Below, piece after piece: positions 16,706-23,367 of a stretch of DNA of 26,139 bases; the first letter of the stretch is position 1; each line of letters starts with the position of its first letter. The translations under genes and the position numbers were made by a program. The stretch is taken from positions 1 through 26,139 of the IMG/VR virus record IMGVR_UViG_3300033894_000009. The stretch is one strand, 5' to 3'. A model generated the notes under the pieces. It ran no database searches. It had not been told where the DNA came from and worked only from the letters and a program-made list of their open reading frames with translations. This DNA is from a virus.

Positions 16706-17802
16706 GTGTCAATATCCCCCCAAGTATCTATATTACCCCAGCAATCGCAACTTTCTACAATTGATGCATCACCTAAGACAGATATAGTAGATGAAGCATT
16801 TAGTGTTTTGTAATCATTAAGAGTTGCTTCACTTAATACATTGATAGTAGATGTAGTGTTAACTATTCCGTAATTACCTAAAACTACTGCACCTGATACA
16901 GGTATAGTAGATGTTGCGTTAACTATTCCGTAATTACCTAAAACTACTGCACCTGATACAGGTATAGTAGATGTTGCGTTAACTTCTCCTATGTTAATAA
17001 CAAATGCTGAACCTGTTAATGATATGGTAGCTTGGGCGGTTATGTTAGACTTACAACTATATGGGCTGATATCGTCCCAAGTGTCTATATCGTCCCAAGT
17101 GTCAATATTATCCCAACAGCAACAAGTATATTTTAAAGTAGCGTCAGATAAAGTATATATTTTACCGATAGCTTCTATGTTTTCAAGTCTGATTAAATCT
17201 GCATAAGCTTCGGTGTTAATATAACCTATAGATGCTATATATACACTTCTTGCAGTTGCGATATCACAGGTTATGGATAAAGGAATAGTAGCTGACGCAG
17301 TTGCGTAAACAAAATGGCTTCTGATTGCTTTTATATCTTTAATATATGCATTTACAGAAACGTTAGCATTTATAGGTAAATAAACAACTCTGTATTTGCT
17401 TAGTATATACTCTTTCGGTATTTTGGTGTCAGAATTTAAGTAAAATGTTAGCTCCCTGTTAACTACATCTTCTTTCACTACAAACTCAGTGCCTACTATA
17501 AACTCCCTTATATCAGAAACAGGTCTGGTTATATTGTTAAATTTAAAGGAAGTGAAAAGATGTGGCTCATAAGTTTTAACAGGAAACGGAAATTTTAAAA
17601 CACTTCCTTTAGGGATAAGCGGTGAATTTATTATATACACCTGAGCGACATAACCAGCTAAGAAATAATAACGCTTAGCGTCATTCCAAATACTGCAATC
17701 CGACCACGTATTATTCTTAAATTTATACTTCCAAGAAGTCCTACCACATTCTTTAAAGCTTTCTTCTACGTTTATAATCGTTTTAGTAGTATTTATATTC
17801 AT
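16696..17802 (-). CDS. Repeat-built virion protein (five 20-aa units, Trp/Asp-rich modules)
   Basis: A 368-residue protein that I do not recognise by family. The N-terminal part includes NTWSDCSIWND (about 30-42) and a beta-rich body. Near residue 229 lies a Cys/Trp module CCCWDNIDTWDDIDTWDDI. Next come five consecutive 20-residue units of the form x-TSTIPVSGAVVLGNYGIVN, two of them identical, and the protein closes with CDCWGNIDTWGDIDTWS. The repeats should stack as a beta-solenoid or strand ladder, bracketed by the two Cys/Trp modules as caps. The position between possible small terminase and the propeller-like protein suggests a tail or fibre part. AGGT lies 6 nt before ATG 17802, which overlaps the previous stop by 4 bp. 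Confidence 0.6.
   Translation of the reverse strand: MNINTTKTIINVEESFKECGRTSWKYKFKNNTWSDCSIWNDAKRYYFLAGYVAQVYIINSPLIPKGSVLKFPFPVKTYEPHLFTSFKFNNITRPVSDIREFIVGTEFVVKEDVVNRELTFYLNSDTKIPKEYILSKYRVVYLPINANVSVNAYIKDIKAIRSHFVYATASATIPLSITCDIATARSVYIASIGYINTEAYADLIRLENIEAIGKIYTLSDATLKYTCCCWDNIDTWDDIDTWDDISPYSCKSNITAQATISLTGSAFVINIGEVNATSTIPVSGAVVLGNYGIVNATSTIPVSGAVVLGNYGIVNTTSTINVLSEATLNDYKTLNASSTISVLGDASIVESCDCWGNIDTWGDIDTWS
16741..17040 (-). repeat. Five in-frame 60-bp tandem units within the virion gene
   Basis: Units span 17040-16981, 16980-16921, 16920-16861, 16860-16801 and 16800-16741 with no register slip. The second and third are identical over all 60 bp; the outer units share the TI(S/P/N)V-type core but have diverged. 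Each unit codes 20 residues. Confidence 0.9.
16861..16984 (-). repeat. Perfect 60-bp tandem duplication
   Basis: Bases 16861-16920 and 16921-16980 are identical; identity continues for four more bases (AACT at 16981-16984) and then stops. Perfect identity, when neighbouring units differ at many sites, points to a recent duplication or ongoing homogenisation. Confidence 0.97.
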
Positions 17803-18212
17803 TCTTCAACCTGCACTTCTATAAAGTCTTCAATAGATTTTTGAGTTGTTATGTTTATATTTATTAAAGGAGTAGATGCTTGGTCTTGTTTTGGTTTTAG
17901 TTTGTCAGTAGCATTAGATAAAGAAGATAACTTGTCGGCAATCATAATTTTAGTTTGTATAAGCTCATTCATTGTCCTTGCTGGGTTTTTAGATTTTTTA
18001 AGTATATCAGCATCGTTAAATAAAAGCTCAACTTCAATATAAGCCTGTCGTAAAATTTTTCTTGCAGTCTCTAAATCTTCTACCTGTCTATAGGTAGAGT
18101 AATTTACTACATCATCTTGAGAAAACTTTACAGAAGCTTTCTCTTTAACTACTTTCTCTAACTCATCTTCTTTTTTAACAGGTAAGTTATTTTCCAAGTT
18201 TTGAGAACTCAT
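17799..18212 (-). CDS. Possible terminase small subunit (uncertain)
   Basis: A 137-residue helical protein. Residues about 47-108 (DLETARKILRQAYIEVELLF, then KSKNPARTMNELIQTKIMIADKLSSLS) resemble the helical hairpin of T4-type small terminases, where a motif of the type S-x-H-P-R-A-Y-E-V-x-x-x-L-I-K-T occupies the same place. The N-terminus is acidic/basic mixed and disordered, and the end is beta (LININITTQ). GGAGGA precedes ATG 18212. The gene overlaps the ATP-grasp gene by 26 bp and the next gene by 4 bp. It is not next to terL, which weakens the call; a generic tail or head completion protein is the alternative. Confidence 0.4.
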   Translation of the reverse strand: MSSQNLENNLPVKKEDELEKVVKEKASVKFSQDDVVNYSTYRQVEDLETARKILRQAYIEVELLFNDADILKKSKNPARTMNELIQTKIMIADKLSSLSNATDKLKPKQDQASTPLININITTQKSIEDFIEVQVEE

Positions 18213-19395
18213 TATAACAGTCCTCCAACTGCTCTAACTCATCTGTTAAAGAGTAAGCTTCAATCTTGCTAAGCAAATCAGACATAGTTTGTTTGATATT
18301 AATAAAGTCTAATTTATCAAATACTTCGCAAACTATACCTCCTGAAGGTTGCTCTGCTTTAGGTATGTAATACTCATTTTTAACTTTCATCAAAGCTTCA
18401 AAGTTATATCTTTTGTCTTTATCAGGATATTTTATATTAACAAACATGTTTCTTGTTTCGGTTATATTGAAAGGCACTGCTACATAATACTTGCCTTTAT
18501 ACTTTGGATTAGCACCGCCAAATACCACATCTTTAAAATTTTCTATTGCATGTCTATAGCCAAGAGACAGAGGATATGCTCCTCTTGTTGTGATATCTAA
18601 AAAGTAATGCTTACCTGTTTTAAGATTGATAAACTCTTCAGTAGAAAGCATTCCTTTATATCCAGTTTTAATTAACAACTGAGATAGCTTTAAAACTGTT
18701 TCTTGCATTGGTTTAGGTAATTCACCAAGATTGTTTATAACTCTGCCTATATAAACACCTTTGCGATATTCAACTCCAAGCAATAAAGGAAAGATAAAAC
18801 CGCCTTTATCAGCATCAAAGAAAGCATCTATACCTGCCTCTACATAGTTTTTATCTAAATCCATTAACTCTTCAACTACAAACTCCATATCGTTTAAGAA
18901 AGCTCCAAACTCTATCTCAAGCTTTGTCTTAATATTTTTCTTCTGTGTTTCATTCTTGAGTATGAAAGTCTCCATAGAGCCTCTGAATATAGATAGCTTA
19001 ACAACTGATGGCACAGGTATATTATCATATCCTTTAACAATCTTGTAATTAGGTGATGGTAAATTGATTACATTTAAAGCAGATTTCAAAGCTTTTCTAT
19101 TCAACTCTAACTCTGTAGCTACTCCACCGCCAAATGTTTTGTAGCCTTTCTTTTTCAAAAACTCAAATAAATCTCCATTAAGAACATCAAAGTTAGCTAT
19201 CAAATCTACCTTGTCTATGTATGAAAAAGGATTATGCACTTTCTTTATATTAGTAAATCCGTAGCCTGATGCAAAATCATCAAATGAAGGAAAGGTTGAA
19301 ATGAAGTCCGTGTAATAGTAAGTCTCAACTCCTGCTTCCGCTAAAGCTAAAACATGCGAAAATTCTATGCCTGTGCCAATTACTAACGCTTTCAT
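18187..19395 (-). CDS. ATP-grasp enzyme (carboxylate-amine ligase-like)
   Basis: 402 residues. The N-terminus is a pre-ATP-grasp Rossmann-like domain (KALVIGTGIEFSHVLALAEAG), like that of PurD. Residues about 87-130 (GGGVATELELNRKALKSAL, then LPSPNYKIV and VVKLS-x2-RGSMET) match the ATP-binding lid and adenine-strand pattern. EFVVEELM and later GMLSTEEF plus HYFLDITTRGAYP supply acidic metal ligands; the last replaces the usual E-x-N-x-R. Such enzymes couple ATP hydrolysis to amide or peptide bond formation through an acyl-phosphate. Purine synthesis is unlikely for a lone gene in a morphogenesis operon; modification of a virion protein or a cell-wall peptide is more likely, but the substrate cannot be told. 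It overlaps the 146-aa gene by 4 bp (coupled) and the following gene by 26 bp. Confidence 0.8.
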   Translation of the reverse strand: MKALVIGTGIEFSHVLALAEAGVETYYYTDFISTFPSFDDFASGYGFTNIKKVHNPFSYIDKVDLIANFDVLNGDLFEFLKKKGYKTFGGGVATELELNRKALKSALNVINLPSPNYKIVKGYDNIPVPSVVKLSIFRGSMETFILKNETQKKNIKTKLEIEFGAFLNDMEFVVEELMDLDKNYVEAGIDAFFDADKGGFIFPLLLGVEYRKGVYIGRVINNLGELPKPMQETVLKLSQLLIKTGYKGMLSTEEFINLKTGKHYFLDITTRGAYPLSLGYRHAIENFKDVVFGGANPKYKGKYYVAVPFNITETRNMFVNIKYPDKDKRYNFEALMKVKNEYYIPKAEQPSGGIVCEVFDKLDFINIKQTMSDLLSKIEAYSLTDELEQLEDCYNEFSKLGK

Positions 19396-19832
19396 TTTAA
19401 ATACTGCTCCTCCACATCTTGATAGATTTTGTTAACCTCTTTTTCTGTCTTCTTGCCTTCTACTATTTGTAGCATATTATGTGCTACGGATAAGTCTTTA
19501 AAGTCTGAAGTGTAAAGCTTTGGGAATAAAAGATAATGAGTATGACCGGTATAAGTCATAACATCTTGAGAAAAGAATACTCTATGCCCGTTTATTAAAA
19601 CGAAAGCTTGTCTGTTTGGATTATAGTAATCAGTAATAACTTTCGCTTTATACTTTTTCAATAATTCTTTAATGTAGAGAGTTATTGTATCATTAGCTCT
19701 GTATTCAAAAAACACTTCATCTTTAAACTTTCTACCTACAATCAAATCTCCAAACTTTATAAAAGTAGGTTGCTTAACAACCATATTAAAAGCCCGCTCT
19801 ATTGATAAGAAATCAGGTTGAGTTAGAGACAT
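19392..19832 (-). CDS. Unknown protein coupled to the ATP-grasp enzyme
   Basis: A 146-residue protein that I do not recognise. It appears alpha/beta, with strands (DLIVGRKF, EVFFEYRAND, QAFVLINGHRVFFS) and C-terminal helices (KEVNKIYQDVEEQYLK). A conserved-looking stretch, YTGHTHYLLFPKLY, carries two histidines. Its stop overlaps the ATP-grasp ATG by 4 bp and its ATG overlaps the preceding gene by 20 bp; AAGGAG is 6 or 7 nt upstream. Tight coupling makes it a candidate partner, substrate or carrier for the ATP-grasp enzyme. That link is positional only. Confidence 0.65.
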   Translation of the reverse strand: MSLTQPDFLSIERAFNMVVKQPTFIKFGDLIVGRKFKDEVFFEYRANDTITLYIKELLKKYKAKVITDYYNPNRQAFVLINGHRVFFSQDVMTYTGHTHYLLFPKLYTSDFKDLSVAHNMLQIVEGKKTEKEVNKIYQDVEEQYLK

Positions 19833-20100
19833 TTAATTGCTCCTTGATCTTTTCTAAATCTTCTACTTTAAAAGGGATAACTTTCGGCTTCTCTTTATTA
19901 GTTTTTAACTTATCTAAACTTGCTTTTGTTAAGATTTTAACTGCTTCCGAAAGCTCGTTTAATCTTACCTCAAAGCTTTCTACTAATGATAATTTCTCGT
20001 TAAATTCACGTTTTATTTTCACAAGTTCATAAAACAAGAAAATAACTAAACTTATATTAAACAGAATGACAAGTATGTTAGCTATTATCAGTGTTTGCAT
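19813..20100 (-). CDS. Small membrane protein with coiled coil
   Basis: A 95-residue protein. ATG 20100 is chosen because AAGGAG is 6 nt upstream; the longer frame to 20157 begins inside portal with an Asn/His-rich stretch and lacks a ribosome site. Residues about 4-25 are one membrane segment (LIIANILVILFNISLVIFLF), then a charged coiled coil (KIKREFNEKLSLVESFEVRLNEL) and a basic tail. N-in/C-out or C-in topology is undecided. Holin-like or envelope-anchoring roles are possible, but the position between portal and the ATP-grasp pair gives no firm clue. It overlaps portal by 23 bp. Confidence 0.65.
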   Translation of the reverse strand: MQTLIIANILVILFNISLVIFLFYELVKIKREFNEKLSLVESFEVRLNELSEAVKILTKASLDKLKTNKEKPKVIPFKVEDLEKIKEQLNVSNST

Positions 20101-21940
20101 TACCAACTCCTTGTGATGGTTGTTGTGATTGTTGTTGTGCTTGAGATACTTTAGCATTAGCTATTAACTGTATATAAGACATTAATGATTGCGGGTCTTG
20201 TGCTAATTTAGACAATATCTCTTTATCTTGTAAAAATTGCTCTGATACTGAAGCCGATAACTCATCAGATATTTTCTGTTTTTCAGCTTGGGCTTTAGCC
20301 ATTGCTTGTAATTCTTCTGGTGTTGGTATTCTAACAAGCTCTGCATCAAGTTGAAGGATTTGGAATATTTTCTTAAAGATTTCAACCATATTTAAGTATG
20401 GTATTAATCCTAAATTAGAAGACATCTCTACTACATTAAGGATATTCTCAAGCTCTTCTTTTTGCTTGATAACGCCTGACATACCTTGCACCTTGACAAC
20501 TGTGCCTTTATACAATTCTTTAATTAAGTAGTAGTAAGGTTCCCTATCTTCCATTATTGCTTTATTCATTAACTCGTTTATTTCTCTTAACTCTGACTGC
20601 TCTAACATTCCTGAGTTGATTATATCATTTAAGTGATACTGAAACATTAAAGAGATAAGCTTTCTTGTTATTCTTGCTATAAACTCATCTTCTATTCTGT
20701 TGATAATAGTTGATATAACATTCTGGTTCATTTGAGTTTTAAGGGCAACTTCTTTAGCTGTTGGTCTTCCTTTTGATGTAGGTTGTCCCATTAAAAACTC
20801 AGTCAATGCTGAAACATTCTGTGCTTCTTGTAAGATAAGTTGTCTTACTGGTAAAACATTCGGGTCAAAGCTTGCCATAGAAAATGGTCTAATCGCTGGA
20901 GTGTCTGAAACCGTCTTTATAACAGTAAACGGCTTTACTGTAAATACTTCATCTTTAGAAGCTAAAGAAGCCGTATTTATCTCAAAGCCCATAGTAGTTG
21001 AAAGAATAGCTCTATCTATTATAGCTCTTATAATTCTGCTATCTTCTTTGTAATAATCCCAGATTAAATCAGCATACGACAACTGCATCTCATCAGAGTA
21101 AAAAGATATTGATACTACTGGAAACTGTTTATCAGCGTGTAAAATGTTTTCTACATCAACAAGATACATATCATTCAAAATAGTAAACTTAAGCGGTAAA
21201 GAAACTTCTCCTTCTGAGTTTACATACCTGCCAAATAAGTAAGTTATTTTAGCGAATGTAGATCTATCTTTCATTGAAGTGATTAAGTATTCTGTTCTGT
21301 CTTTATCTGTAGTAAGGTTATACACTTCTAATTTATCAGGTTTATATTTCCAGAGTTTAGATAAGCCTTTAACTTTCTCCAACGGTAAAAACATATCATA
21401 TGCATAAAATTGATTATCTGCTGATTTGTAGTATTCAACAGGATTTAAAGCTTTAGCTAAAATTGTAAATTCTATATCTTCCCACTCATCAACCGTGTAA
21501 TCTGCGTCAAGTAATACAGCAAGCTCTCCTGATAAAATACCATACCATAATGCTTTATCTATAACTTCAAACAACGATGTTTTATAAACACCAAGATTGA
21601 ATACTTTTTTATAAGCAGATGGTAAATAAGTGTATTTCTTGCTTTCAAAAGATAAAAGAGATTTGGTAGATTTGTGAAGCAAAGCCCTTAGATATAGGTA
21701 AGCAAATAAAGCTTTTTGAAAGAATATAGAAGATTTTATATTTGTTCTCCAATTACCCGTAGCATCGTCAGGGTCTGGAATGGCAGAGTTCCCATTCAAT
21801 TCTGATAAATAGCTTACAACTCTATTTCTTTTTGGTTGTGAAACAGACTGCAATTCTCTATAAACAGATAGTGCGAAACTCTCAAGCTCCTCTTTCGGTA
21901 GTGAAAGCTCACCGTTGATAGCTGTTATATTAAAATACAT
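20078..21940 (-). CDS. Portal protein
   Basis: The dodecameric DNA-entry ring, 620 residues. The first 110 residues include PDPDDATGNWRTNIKSSIFFQKALFAYLYLRALL, a stretch found in podovirus-type portals, followed by a mixed alpha/beta body. Helical parts follow, including QPTSKGRPTAKEVALKTQMNQN, which is the typical crown/stem region of P22-like and T7-like portals. The C-terminus is a long helix ending in a Gln-rich tail. Length is right for this group. ATG 21940 has AAGGAG 5 nt upstream and a perfect promoter before it. It is the first gene of the head block. Confidence 0.82.
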   Translation of the reverse strand: MYFNITAINGELSLPKEELESFALSVYRELQSVSQPKRNRVVSYLSELNGNSAIPDPDDATGNWRTNIKSSIFFQKALFAYLYLRALLHKSTKSLLSFESKKYTYLPSAYKKVFNLGVYKTSLFEVIDKALWYGILSGELAVLLDADYTVDEWEDIEFTILAKALNPVEYYKSADNQFYAYDMFLPLEKVKGLSKLWKYKPDKLEVYNLTTDKDRTEYLITSMKDRSTFAKITYLFGRYVNSEGEVSLPLKFTILNDMYLVDVENILHADKQFPVVSISFYSDEMQLSYADLIWDYYKEDSRIIRAIIDRAILSTTMGFEINTASLASKDEVFTVKPFTVIKTVSDTPAIRPFSMASFDPNVLPVRQLILQEAQNVSALTEFLMGQPTSKGRPTAKEVALKTQMNQNVISTIINRIEDEFIARITRKLISLMFQYHLNDIINSGMLEQSELREINELMNKAIMEDREPYYYLIKELYKGTVVKVQGMSGVIKQKEELENILNVVEMSSNLGLIPYLNMVEIFKKIFQILQLDAELVRIPTPEELQAMAKAQAEKQKISDELSASVSEQFLQDKEILSKLAQDPQSLMSYIQLIANAKVSQAQQQSQQPSQGVGNANTDNS

Positions 21941-21967
21941 GATATCTCCTTAAATAAGTATAATATA

Positions 21968-21996
21968 ATTATACTACCAATATGTAAATATGTCAA
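21968..21996 (-). promoter_or_regulatory. Perfect consensus sigma70 promoter before portal
   Basis: On the - strand TTGACA (21996-21991), a 17-nt spacer, and TATAAT (21973-21968), both exact. The -35 and spacer are the last codons of the endolysin (Leu-Asp-Ile-Phe-Thr-Tyr-Trp-stop) and the -10 starts directly after its TAG. The predicted start near 21961 gives a leader of about 20 nt with AAGGAG (21951-21946) before portal ATG 21940. Confidence 0.85.
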
Positions 21997-22567
21997 GCCC
22001 TTTCTTATACTTCTGCCCGTATTCGTAAATCAATAAAGAGTATGTGTAGTTGATATCACACGCACTCATATATTGCATGCATTCTCCGTTAATTTTCCAC
22101 ACACAAACCATACCACGCCTGCAAGCTTTCCTGCATTTATCCCAGTCATATGCTCCAGCTCTTTTACATTCCTTCAACACCCAATCTCCACCGTTATATC
22201 TTTGGTAGGTGATAAAGAGTTTACCTGACGGATTAGAGTTGTTAAGAGATTTGATGTAATAAGCGAATGCGTAAAAATGGTCTTTAGAGTAAGGTTTAGT
22301 GTAGTCAGGATATAACGGCTTTAAAATCAGGTCTAAAAATTTAGGTGTCAATTGAAAGTATCCCACCGAGCCGTGTCCGTCTAAAGAAGTTAGCCAACGA
22401 CAATTCGTCTCTTTTTTCGCAAGAGCCAGATTATACCAGTATGGATATTTATCGGATAAAATCTTCTGCGTAGCTTCTTTTGTTGGTGCTTCAATGTTTA
22501 AACACTTATCCAAAGCTAATGACAATTGCCATATACATAAGCAAAGCAAGAGAATATATTTTGTCAT
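21974..22567 (-). CDS. Secreted lytic transglycosylase endolysin
   Basis: Peptidoglycan-cleaving lysis enzyme, 197 residues from ATG 22567; GGAG lies 8 nt upstream, and the GTG at 22576 is poorly placed. Residues 1-18 are a signal peptide (YILLLCLCIWQLSLA). Mature protein: catalytic Glu E53 in AKKETNCRW, then G66-H... GSVGYFQLTP (66-75) and YNGG (124-127), the three SLT/goose-lysozyme-like landmarks. Eight cysteines (C22, 56, 134, 145, 149, 155, 163, 170) are in the mature region, enough for four disulfides, which suits an exported and heat-resistant enzyme. It overlaps the holin gene. Export may be through Sec, with holin and spanins completing lysis. Confidence 0.82.
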   Translation of the reverse strand: MTKYILLLCLCIWQLSLALDKCLNIEAPTKEATQKILSDKYPYWYNLALAKKETNCRWLTSLDGHGSVGYFQLTPKFLDLILKPLYPDYTKPYSKDHFYAFAYYIKSLNNSNPSGKLFITYQRYNGGDWVLKECKRAGAYDWDKCRKACRRGMVCVWKINGECMQYMSACDINYTYSLLIYEYGQKYKKGLDIFTYW

Positions 22568-22775
22568 ACGGTTCACTCCATTCTATATGTCCGAGTTTAA
22601 TAAATCTTGTGATGTAGTAATAAACTAAACCAATGCTTGCTAAAGCAATCTTACGAGCCATTGCAGAAAGTAAAGCGGAGTTGTCATATACAAACATAAA
22701 AGCAATAACTGTAAAGACAACAGCAAGTATAAGGTCAATGTTGTAATAAAGCATAAGTCTTTTTAACAAATTCAT
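22506..22775 (-). CDS. Holin-like three-helix membrane protein
   Basis: An 89-residue protein with three membrane segments (about 13-30, 42-58 and 72-88), a basic N-terminus and short charged loops, matching the size and topology of class I holins. The middle helix MARKIALASIGLVYYYITRF resembles a common phage holin family. AGGAGGT precedes ATG 22775. It overlaps the endolysin gene by 62 bp and the o-spanin gene by 4 bp, consistent with a lysis cassette. With a secreted endolysin it would depolarise the membrane and set the timing of lysis. Confidence 0.75.
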   Translation of the reverse strand: MNLLKRLMLYYNIDLILAVVFTVIAFMFVYDNSALLSAMARKIALASIGLVYYYITRFIKLGHIEWSEPYDKIYSLALLMYMAIVISFG

Positions 22776-23005
22776 TTACAAACCTCCTGTGCTTTTCTTA
22801 ATAAATCATTTTCTTTTTCTAAATCAAACATATAATTTAACAAAGCTTGCAACCTTTCTGGATAAGACATCTCATCTTTTAAAGTAGGTTTTTGTGTTTT
22901 CGGAACTTCTGGTATTTGACATTTTAGATATATCGGCTTTTCTATATACTTGGCTGAAGAGCAAGACAGAATAAAGAGAGCAGGTATTAGTAGAAGCTTT
23001 TTCAT
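22772..23005 (-). CDS. o-spanin (Rz1-like outer-membrane lipoprotein)
   Basis: A 77-residue lipoprotein. The N-terminus MKKLLLIPALFILSC ends in a lipobox (I-L-S-C15), so C15 is the likely lipidated residue. The mature part begins with S and carries IEKPIYLKCQIPEVPK, Pro-rich as in Rz1 proteins, then a helix. AGGAG precedes ATG 23005, and it overlaps its neighbours by 4 bp on both sides. It should pair with the i-spanin encoded before it to fuse inner and outer membranes at lysis, which implies a host with a Gram-negative envelope. Confidence 0.78.
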   Translation of the reverse strand: MKKLLLIPALFILSCSSAKYIEKPIYLKCQIPEVPKTQKPTLKDEMSYPERLQALLNYMFDLEKENDLLRKAQEVCK

Positions 23006-23358
23006 TTTAATTGCTCCTGTGTTTGGTTAATTAAATCTACCATTCGTTGGCAGTCTTCATTTGTAATATAAACAGGTTCTTTTATTGTTTGCTTTATATA
23101 AACTCTTTTAGCAGGCTTGTTGTAAGCTTCTTGTAATTGTTTTTGTGCTTTCACATACTCTGATTGTTGTATTCTAATTTGATTTACAAGGTCTTTGTTT
23201 AAATTTTTACAACTTTGTAATTGCTCTTGGAGTTGTTTATTTTCTGCTCTAAGCTCTGCTATTTTATTCATAGCTCCGATAAAAACAGTTATTGCACCTA
23301 TGAGAAAACCGCCGATAAGTAATGAAGCAATGATTTTGTTTTTTATGATATCAATCAT
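23002..23358 (-). CDS. i-spanin (Rz-like inner-membrane subunit)
   Basis: A 118-residue protein. Residues about 8-30 form one N-terminal membrane anchor (KIIASLLIGGFLIGAITVFIG), followed by a long Gln/Glu coiled coil (IAELRAENKQLQEQLQ through QIRIQQSEYVKAQKQLQ) and a C-terminal part with ITNEDCQRMVDLINQTQ, as in Rz-type i-spanins. Two cysteines may form inter-chain bridges. GAGGT is 5 nt before ATG 23358. It overlaps the o-spanin gene by 4 bp. As a separate gene ahead of the o-spanin gene it is a standard two-component spanin. Confidence 0.8.
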   Translation of the reverse strand: MIDIIKNKIIASLLIGGFLIGAITVFIGAMNKIAELRAENKQLQEQLQSCKNLNKDLVNQIRIQQSEYVKAQKQLQEAYNKPAKRVYIKQTIKEPVYITNEDCQRMVDLINQTQEQLK

Positions 23359-23367
23359 ATTACACCT

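Noticed and set aside
16706-16720. TTGACA hexamers upstream of 16705 and near 17099
   Set aside because: They are codons of the repeated Ile-Asp-Thr motif; no -10 element follows at a proper distance.
16741-17040. CRISPR-like array from the regular 60-bp repeats
   Set aside because: No spacers between units; the units are in frame and contiguous inside a coding gene.
18187-19395. Purine-biosynthesis PurD
   Set aside because: Only the ATP-grasp architecture is shared; no other purine gene is present and the metal motif differs, so a metabolic name would mislead.
20101-20157. Longer start for the small membrane protein with an Asn/His-rich extension
   Set aside because: Lies inside portal without a ribosome site; ATG 20100 has AAGGAG at 6 nt and starts just before the membrane segment.
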